A stretch of 8,972 nucleotides of DNA. Origin: an uncultured Oscillospiraceae bacterium (GTDB lineage Bacteria > Bacillota > Clostridia > Oscillospirales > Oscillospiraceae). A model generated the notes under the pieces. The model was given only the letters and a program-made list of their open reading frames with translations, was not told the origin of the DNA and did no database searches. Where the stretch lies: NCBI GenBank assembly GCA_934643765.1, contig CAKUCT010000068.1:1-8972 (forward strand). Direction: 5' to 3'. The position numbers were made by a program, and so were the translations under genes. Shown here piece by piece: positions 5,537 through 8,972 of the stretch. Position 1 is the first letter of the stretch. Each line of letters opens with the position of its first letter.

Positions 5537-7045
5537 TTACGGCTCGCTGAGCTGATCGGCCAGATCCTTATAGGGGCTGTCCGCGCAGGAGTCGATTTCC
5601 GCCTGCGCCATATGCTGCGTCAGCTTCTTGGCCGCATCTGTGGACGAGATGACCGTTCCCGCGCCTGCAACGCAGCCGCCCGGGCAGGCCATACCTTCAA
5701 GCAGATACCCATCAAGCTTTCCCGCCTTGGCCAGCGCCAGGAGCTTGCGGCACTCGCGCAGGCCGTCTGCGCGCTGCGTGTTTACCTGCATATCGGGGTG
5801 GTCTCTGTGGATGATCTGCTCCACCGCCGCGGCCACGCCGCCCGCCGCCGCAAAGCCGCGTCCGGCCTTTGTCGCCTGTGTCAGATCTTCTGTATCCGGA
5901 AGCTGCGAGAAGTCAATTTCCTTTGCCTCAAAAATGCCCATGAGCTCTTCATAGGTCAGCACGAAATCCACGTCGCTGCGCAGCTCTTCTTGCATAGCCT
6001 CCAGCTTTTTCGCCGCGCACGGGCCAATGAACACAACCTTTGCCTCCGGATGCTCGCGCTTGACCAGCCGCGCCGTGTAGACCATCGGCGTGTAGGTCAT
6101 GGAGATGTTGCCGGATTCGTTCGGGAACAGTCTGCGCGCCATCATCCGCCACGACGGGCAGCAAGATGTCGCCATGAAGCGCTGCTCATTCGGAACCTTT
6201 TCCAGGAAGTCGCGCGCCTCTTCAATCGCGCAGATATCCGCGCCCACGGCGACCTCCACAATGTCCGCAAAGCCGAGCTCCTTCATCGCCGCGACAAACT
6301 TCGGAACCGTCACATTCTTGCCGAACTGGCCGACAAACGACGGCGCGACAATCGCGATAACCTGGTTGCCCTCCAGAATGGAGCGGATGACCTGGTAAAT
6401 CTGGCTCTTGTCCACAATCGCGCCAAACGGGCAGTTGACCAGGCACTGGCCGCAGGACACGCAAAGATCATAGTCAATCTTGGCCTTGCCGTACTCATCG
6501 ACGCCGATGGCGTCCATGCCGCAGGCCGCCTGACAGGGCCGCTCCAGATAGGTAATGGCGTTGTACGGACAGGATTTGGCGCACTTGCCGCACTTAATGC
6601 AGAGCTTCTGGTCAATACGGCTCTTGCCGTTGACAAACTTGATCGCCCCGCGCGGGCAGACGCGCTGGCACGACGAGGCAAGACAGCCCTGACACAGCTC
6701 TGTCACGCGGTACTGCTTGGTCGGACAGGCGTGGCAGGCGTAGGGGATGATATTGACCAGCGGCGCCTCGTAATACTGCTCGGCAATCGCGGCCTGATCC
6801 ATGCCCTCGGTGAGCAGCGTCCGCGTCTGCACAGGCTGCAAAGACAGGCCCATCGCCAGACGTACGCGTTCGCCCGCGATGGCTCTTTCCAGAAAGACCG
6901 ACTCGCGGTGCAGCGGGCTCGTGCCCGGCACGATGCGGAACGGGATGTCCTCCATCTGCGTATAGTCGCCCGAATAGGCCATTCTGGCCACCTCGGCGAA
7001 GACCTTTTTACGGATATCTGTAATTAGGGACGGGATTCCGCGCAT
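5537..7045 (-). CDS. Monomeric [FeFe] hydrogenase, group B type
   Basis: The 502-residue protein carries the three H-cluster signatures: L1 TSCCPSW (Cys295/Cys296), L2 GPCAAKK (Cys343) and L3 EGMACPGGC (Cys454, Cys458). The L2 variant beginning with Gly rather than Met, and the short N-terminus without a [2Fe-2S] domain, fit group B enzymes (the TIGR04105-type family). Three ferredoxin-like motifs lie upstream at Cys118-130, Cys149-159 and Cys195-205, with further pairs at Cys104/107 and Cys171/175. It should interconvert H2 with protons and electrons, probably with ferredoxin in the cytoplasm; physiological direction is not known for most group B members. I chose ATG 7045 because GGAGG (7052-7056) stands 6 nt upstream and the product begins MRGIPSLITDIRKKVF; the frame runs to 7087 but lacks such a site. 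Maturases HydEFG are not in the window. The leader contains a cobalamin riboswitch and terminator. Confidence 0.93.
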   Translation of the reverse strand: MRGIPSLITDIRKKVFAEVARMAYSGDYTQMEDIPFRIVPGTSPLHRESVFLERAIAGERVRLAMGLSLQPVQTRTLLTEGMDQAAIAEQYYEAPLVNIIPYACHACPTKQYRVTELCQGCLASSCQRVCPRGAIKFVNGKSRIDQKLCIKCGKCAKSCPYNAITYLERPCQAACGMDAIGVDEYGKAKIDYDLCVSCGQCLVNCPFGAIVDKSQIYQVIRSILEGNQVIAIVAPSFVGQFGKNVTVPKFVAAMKELGFADIVEVAVGADICAIEEARDFLEKVPNEQRFMATSCCPSWRMMARRLFPNESGNISMTYTPMVYTARLVKREHPEAKVVFIGPCAAKKLEAMQEELRSDVDFVLTYEELMGIFEAKEIDFSQLPDTEDLTQATKAGRGFAAAGGVAAAVEQIIHRDHPDMQVNTQRADGLRECRKLLALAKAGKLDGYLLEGMACPGGCVAGAGTVISSTDAAKKLTQHMAQAEIDSCADSPYKDLADQLSEP

Positions 7046-7118
7046 AAAAAACCTCCAAAATAAGAAACGCACAATCGGAACTTGCATAAAATGGAATTAC
7101 CTGACAGACCCTTCGGGC

Positions 7119-7165
7119 AAAAAAGGCCGGGTGCCTGCTGGTTCCCATTCAGCAAACACCCGGCC
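7119..7165 (-). terminator. Intrinsic terminator in the hydrogenase leader (likely riboswitch output)
   Basis: On the minus strand GGCCGGGTG (7157-7165) pairs with CACCCGGCC (7125-7133), with an inner TGCTG/CAGCA stem, followed by TTTTTTG (7119-7124). It lies 73 nt before the hydrogenase start with no convincing promoter in between, so hydrogenase expression depends on readthrough. It is the natural output of the upstream cobalamin aptamer, though the mechanism linking them is not obvious over about 200 nt. Confidence 0.85.
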
Positions 7166-7295
7166 AGAGGTGGCAGAAACTCACGCAGGGGGAGCGTGGG
7201 CGGTCTTGACTGCCGAAACGTCGATCATAACCTCTATTCTGCACTGCCGCCGTCTCCCATAACCGCGGCAGATACAAACAAATCCGCACAGCCAT
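7149..7295 (-). CDS. Possible 48-codon leader ORF entering the terminator
   Basis: An ATG at 7293-7295 opens 48 codons (beginning MAVRICLYLPRLWETA) and stops with TGA at 7149-7151, inside the loop region of the intrinsic terminator, so translating ribosomes would cover its first arm. No Shine-Dalgarno sequence is visible and the ATG overlaps a 13-bp hairpin, so this may be chance. A second open frame covers 7181-7375 of the same leader, which also argues for caution. Confidence 0.25.
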   Translation of the reverse strand: MAVRICLYLPRLWETAAVQNRGYDRRFGSQDRPRSPCVSFCHLWPGVC

Positions 7296-7369
7296 ATCTT
7301 GGCCGCACGGATGCAAGAACCCCGCTGGGTGATTGCTCGTTCGGCCCCGGTAATGGCGTAGGCACAGGA
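7166..7369 (-). ncRNA. Unassigned structured leader RNA between aptamer and terminator
   Basis: About 200 nt lie between the B12 aptamer and the terminator. They contain a 13-bp hairpin (7282-7294/7300-7312) whose three non-Watson-Crick positions are G-U pairs only in minus-strand RNA, a CTGCCGC/GCGGCAG stem (7244-7250/7265-7271) and a CACGC/GCGTG stem (7182-7186/7194-7198). This supports a transcribed, folded minus-strand RNA. Typical expression platforms are much shorter. I do not recognise the element. Confidence 0.5.
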
Positions 7370-7485
7370 CAGCACTCAGCAGATCTGACTTAGCCCGAAG
7401 GCATCACAGTGACCGACTCGCGGGGATTTGCACCCCATTCAACCTGCGCCGCAAGGACGCGCGTACTATCCGTCTGGTTTGATTC
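7370..7485 (-). ncRNA. Cobalamin (B12) riboswitch
   Basis: Read on the minus strand, the region holds GGGGTGCAAATCCCC (7422-7436, the GGTGnAAATCC core), then GTCGGTCACTGTGATGCC (about 7399-7416), a TTCG-capped GCC/GGC hairpin, and the B12-box-like AAGTCAGATCTGC (7379-7391). GCAGGT (7442-7447) can pair with ATCTGC (7379-7384) to close the core, as in the P2 helix of this class. Cobalamin riboswitches normally lower expression of B12 synthesis, uptake or B12-independent isoenzymes when the cofactor is abundant. The boundaries are approximate. Its gene here is a hydrogenase, which is not a usual target. Confidence 0.82.
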
Positions 7486-7496
7486 AGTTCGTGTGT

Positions 7497-7525
7497 ATTA
7501 TAGCACTGTACAAAATTTTTTGCAA
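7497..7525 (-). promoter_or_regulatory. Near-consensus promoter of the riboswitch-hydrogenase transcript
   Basis: On the minus strand, -35 TTGCAA (7520-7525), a 17-bp spacer, and -10 TATAAT (7497-7502) preceded by the extended -10 TG at 7504-7505. Transcription should start near 7490, just before the cobalamin aptamer, giving a leader of about 445 nt. The stretch from 7526 to the ABC gene stop at 7596 is A/T-rich and shows nothing else. Confidence 0.85.
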
Positions 7526-7593
7526 ATCTTTTTTTCAAAATCTGCCATGCCAATTTTTAAATAGAAATCGTTTCTGGTTCATCCCCTCGTAAA

Positions 7594-8346
7594 CTACCGT
7601 CTGCAGGCCGCCGTGATCTGCTCTTTCAGCTCCAGACACTCCGGCGCGGAAAGATCGCGCGGATAGGAAAGGGTGGAATCAAACGATTCTGTATCGCCGC
7701 CTTCGTGCATGACGACAATCTTCTGCCCGAGCAGCAGCGCCTCATCGAGCTGGTGTGTCACCAGGACAATCGTGCGCGGCATCTTTCTCTGCAGCTGCAG
7801 AACCTGGCTCTGCAGCTCCGCGCGCGTGATAAAATCAAGCGAGGCAAACGGCTCGTCCATCAAAAGCAGCTGTGCCTGGCTGGCAAGCACGCGCGCAAGG
7901 CCCAGCCGCTGCTTCATGCCGGTGGACAGCTCCACCGGAGACAAATCCGCGTAATCTTCCAGCCCCACGAGCTGAACATACTCCATCGCGTGCTCATAGC
8001 GCTCCTCGGGCGTCTTCCCGACGCCCGAGGCCATGGCCACATTCTGCCGCACATTGGTCCAGGTAATCACATACGGCTCCGGGCTTAAAAGCGCCGAATG
8101 CCAGCCCTCGGGCATGGAAATTTCACCGGCGTCCGGCGCCTCTTTTCCGGCCAGAAGCTTTAAGAGCGTACTTTTGCCGCAGCCGCTCCGGCCGAGCAGC
8201 ACCGTAAGTTTTCCCACCGGGAACGTCAGATTCACATCCCGCAGAACCTGCCGCGTGCGGCTCGGGCGCTTGGCCCCGCCGATCACAAGATCGGTTGATA
8301 ACGTTGTGTAGCTTTTCGCAACGTGACAGATGCGGATTTCTTCCAT
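7594..8346 (-). CDS. ABC transporter ATPase of nitrate/sulfonate/taurine type
   Basis: This 250-residue nucleotide-binding subunit has Walker A GRSGCGKST (52-60), an ABC signature written LSTGMKQRLGLARVL (140-154), Walker B LLLMDEPFASLD (Asp164, Glu165) and the H-loop His198. It most resembles the SsuB/TauB/ThiZ-like family that pairs with a permease and a periplasmic-type binding protein. The Q-loop is odd: where FQEP is expected the protein reads SPEP, so the Gln that senses the gamma-phosphate and couples to the membrane subunit is missing. The start at 8346 is set by GAGGGG (8353-8358) 6 nt upstream; the frame is open to 8481 but that extension crosses the promoter and a terminator. No permease or binding protein adjoins it, so its partners are elsewhere or it is an orphan. 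Substrate unknown. Confidence 0.87.
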   Translation of the reverse strand: MEEIRICHVAKSYTTLSTDLVIGGAKRPSRTRQVLRDVNLTFPVGKLTVLLGRSGCGKSTLLKLLAGKEAPDAGEISMPEGWHSALLSPEPYVITWTNVRQNVAMASGVGKTPEERYEHAMEYVQLVGLEDYADLSPVELSTGMKQRLGLARVLASQAQLLLMDEPFASLDFITRAELQSQVLQLQRKMPRTIVLVTHQLDEALLLGQKIVVMHEGGDTESFDSTLSYPRDLSAPECLELKEQITAACRR

Positions 8347-8369
8347 GACGTTCCCCTCAACTTTTCTTT

Positions 8370-8383
8370 GCGTCAGATGACGC
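8370..8383. promoter_or_regulatory. Candidate operator, inverted repeat GCGTCA-GA-TGACGC
   Basis: A perfect 6-bp inverted repeat with a 2-bp centre lies between the predicted -10 box (8395-8400) and the ribosome site of the orphan ABC ATPase, close to the expected transcription start. The position suits a repressor. Its half-site GCGTCAG also occurs in the inverted repeat before the MATE gene. The assignment is speculative. Confidence 0.4.
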
Positions 8384-8394
8384 TTTCTGCTGTC

Positions 8395-8422
8395 ATTATA
8401 CAAGATTGCCCGGAAAAGTCCA
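8395..8422 (-). promoter_or_regulatory. Promoter of the orphan ABC ATPase
   Basis: Minus-strand -10 TATAAT (8395-8400) with a weak -35 TGGACT (8417-8422) at 16 bp. It lies just after the terminator of the upstream sugar-type ATPase gene, indicating that the orphan ATPase is transcribed on its own. Confidence 0.6.
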
Positions 8423-8436
8423 CCGCAAAATAACAA

Positions 8437-8463
8437 AGCGCCCGCCGAAATTCGGCGGGCGCT
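8437..8463 (-). terminator. Intrinsic terminator after the MalK/UgpC-type gene
   Basis: AGCGCCCGCCG (8437-8447) pairs with CGGCGGGCGCT (8453-8463) around AAATT. On the minus strand it is followed by TTTGTTATTTT. It lies 23 bp after the stop of the ATPase gene at 8487 and separates it from the next ABC gene. Confidence 0.85.
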
Positions 8464-8486
8464 GAATTTTATGATAATCAAAGATC

Positions 8487-8972
8487 TCAGAAAAGATTCT
8501 TTTCGGTCTCTTTATCGAAGAAGTGCATCAGATCCGGACGGAAGGAATACTTGACCGCCTTATGACCGCCGTGGACGGAGTCGATGTCAATATCCGTAGT
8601 CGGCACGACGATGACAACGTCCTTGCCGGCAGAGTTGACATGCAGATGCAGTTCGCTGCCCATGAGCTCGGACACATCAACGGTTGCATCGATGCCGTCG
8701 TCTGTCAGATGCACATGCACCGGACGCACGCCGACGACGACCTCCGACGGCACCTTGTCCATCGCTTTGAGCGCTTGCTGCTTGGCCTCGGGAAGCTCAA
8801 AGTCGCGGCCCAGAATGGTTGCAACGTACTTATCATTCTTCTTCGTCAGCGTCGCGTCAAACAGATTCATCTGCGGCGTGCCGATAAAGCCCGCGACGAA
8901 GAGGTTTGCCGGATGGTTGAAGACCTCCTGCGGCGTGCCGATCTGCTGGATGAAGCCGTCGCGCATGATGAC
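8487..8972 (-). CDS. MalK/UgpC-type sugar ABC transporter ATPase, C-terminal part
   Basis: The frame is open to the last base of the window (V-I before the Met at 8966), so this is the 3' part of the gene and the Walker motifs lie outside. The visible part begins with IMRDGFIQQIGTPQEVFNHP and NLFVAGFIGTPQMNLFDATL, the conserved end of the nucleotide-binding domain in carbohydrate importers (MalK, UgpC, MsmK). It continues with two OB-like regulatory folds typical of the family: VVGVRPVHVHL, SELMGSELHLHV, and the closing YSFRPDLMHFFDKETEKNLF. Family ATPases energise uptake of oligosaccharides or glycerol-3-phosphate and are often shared among several importers, encoded apart from their permeases. 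The terminator at 8437-8463 ends the unit, and no permease follows, which fits a shared ATPase of the MsmK kind, though the upstream side is unseen. Confidence 0.9.
   Translation of the reverse strand, partial: VIMRDGFIQQIGTPQEVFNHPANLFVAGFIGTPQMNLFDATLTKKNDKYVATILGRDFELPEAKQQALKAMDKVPSEVVVGVRPVHVHLTDDGIDATVDVSELMGSELHLHVNSAGKDVVIVVPTTDIDIDSVHGGHKAVKYSFRPDLMHFFDKETEKNLF

Noticed and set aside
5612..7027. Long 471-codon open frame on plus opposite the hydrogenase
   Set aside because: It is an antisense shadow of a GC-rich gene: Arg/His/Ala-rich, no recognisable domain, while the minus frame has full H-cluster motifs.
7046..7087. N-terminal extension of the hydrogenase to 7087
   Set aside because: No ribosome site at 7087, whereas GGAGG sits 6 nt before ATG 7045, and the extra residues (MQVPIVRFLFWRFF) do not resemble the family's start.
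7181..7375. 64-codon minus frame in the hydrogenase leader
   Set aside because: It begins inside the B12 aptamer's 3' side, has no ribosome site, and competes with another frame over the same hairpins.
8347..8481. N-terminal extension of the orphan ABC ATPase to 8481
   Set aside because: It would include the terminator hairpin, the promoter and the ribosome site; the domain begins naturally at MEEIRICHVAKSY.
1..8972. CRISPR arrays, tRNA or rRNA genes
   Set aside because: No regularly spaced repeats and no tRNA- or rRNA-like sequences were seen; the repeated hairpins are terminators or leader stems.

Overview
The window looks like a stretch of a GC-rich anaerobic Firmicute of the class Clostridia, probably near the Oscillospirales. 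The reasons are a DivIVA-type division protein, a group B [FeFe] hydrogenase, a clostridial-style cobalamin aptamer, strong GGAGG ribosome binding sites and a serine-recombinase DUF4368 tail. This placement is inference; no rRNA or other marker gene is present.

Layout. Positions 1-672 (+) hold the 3' part of a DivIVA-like gene, closed by a bidirectional terminator. Positions 728-2908 (-) hold a two-gene operon: a MATE efflux pump followed 3 bp later by a MerR/BmrR-type regulator. It is driven from 2980-3010 by a promoter with the 19-bp spacer and central dyad typical of MerR-family control, so the regulator probably controls its own operon and the pump. Positions 3069-5472 (+) form a visibly more A/T-rich block: a strong promoter, a roughly 350-nt structured leader with tandem terminator-like hairpins and short ORFs, then one long gene for a protein with YD-like repeats, Sel1 repeats and a C-terminal membrane anchor. 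That gene is split by a 257-bp fragment carrying the last 67 codons of a large serine recombinase and a terminator hairpin. The fragment is flanked by GAAAAA on both sides, and removing it restores the reading frame exactly.

Positions 5537-7045 (-) encode a group B [FeFe] hydrogenase with complete H-cluster motifs. Its roughly 440-nt 5' leader starts at a near-consensus promoter (7497-7525), contains a cobalamin riboswitch (about 7370-7485), then about 200 nt of unassigned structured RNA, then an intrinsic terminator (7119-7165) just before the gene. This implies B12-responsive premature termination. Positions 7594-8346 (-) encode an orphan nitrate/sulfonate-type ABC ATPase with its own promoter. 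Positions 8487-8972 (-) are the C-terminal part of a MalK/UgpC-type sugar ABC ATPase that continues past the window.

The points most worth a second look are the recombinase scar inside the YD/Sel1 gene, the cobalamin riboswitch with its long unexplained leader upstream of a hydrogenase, and the attenuator-like leader of the YD/Sel1 gene.
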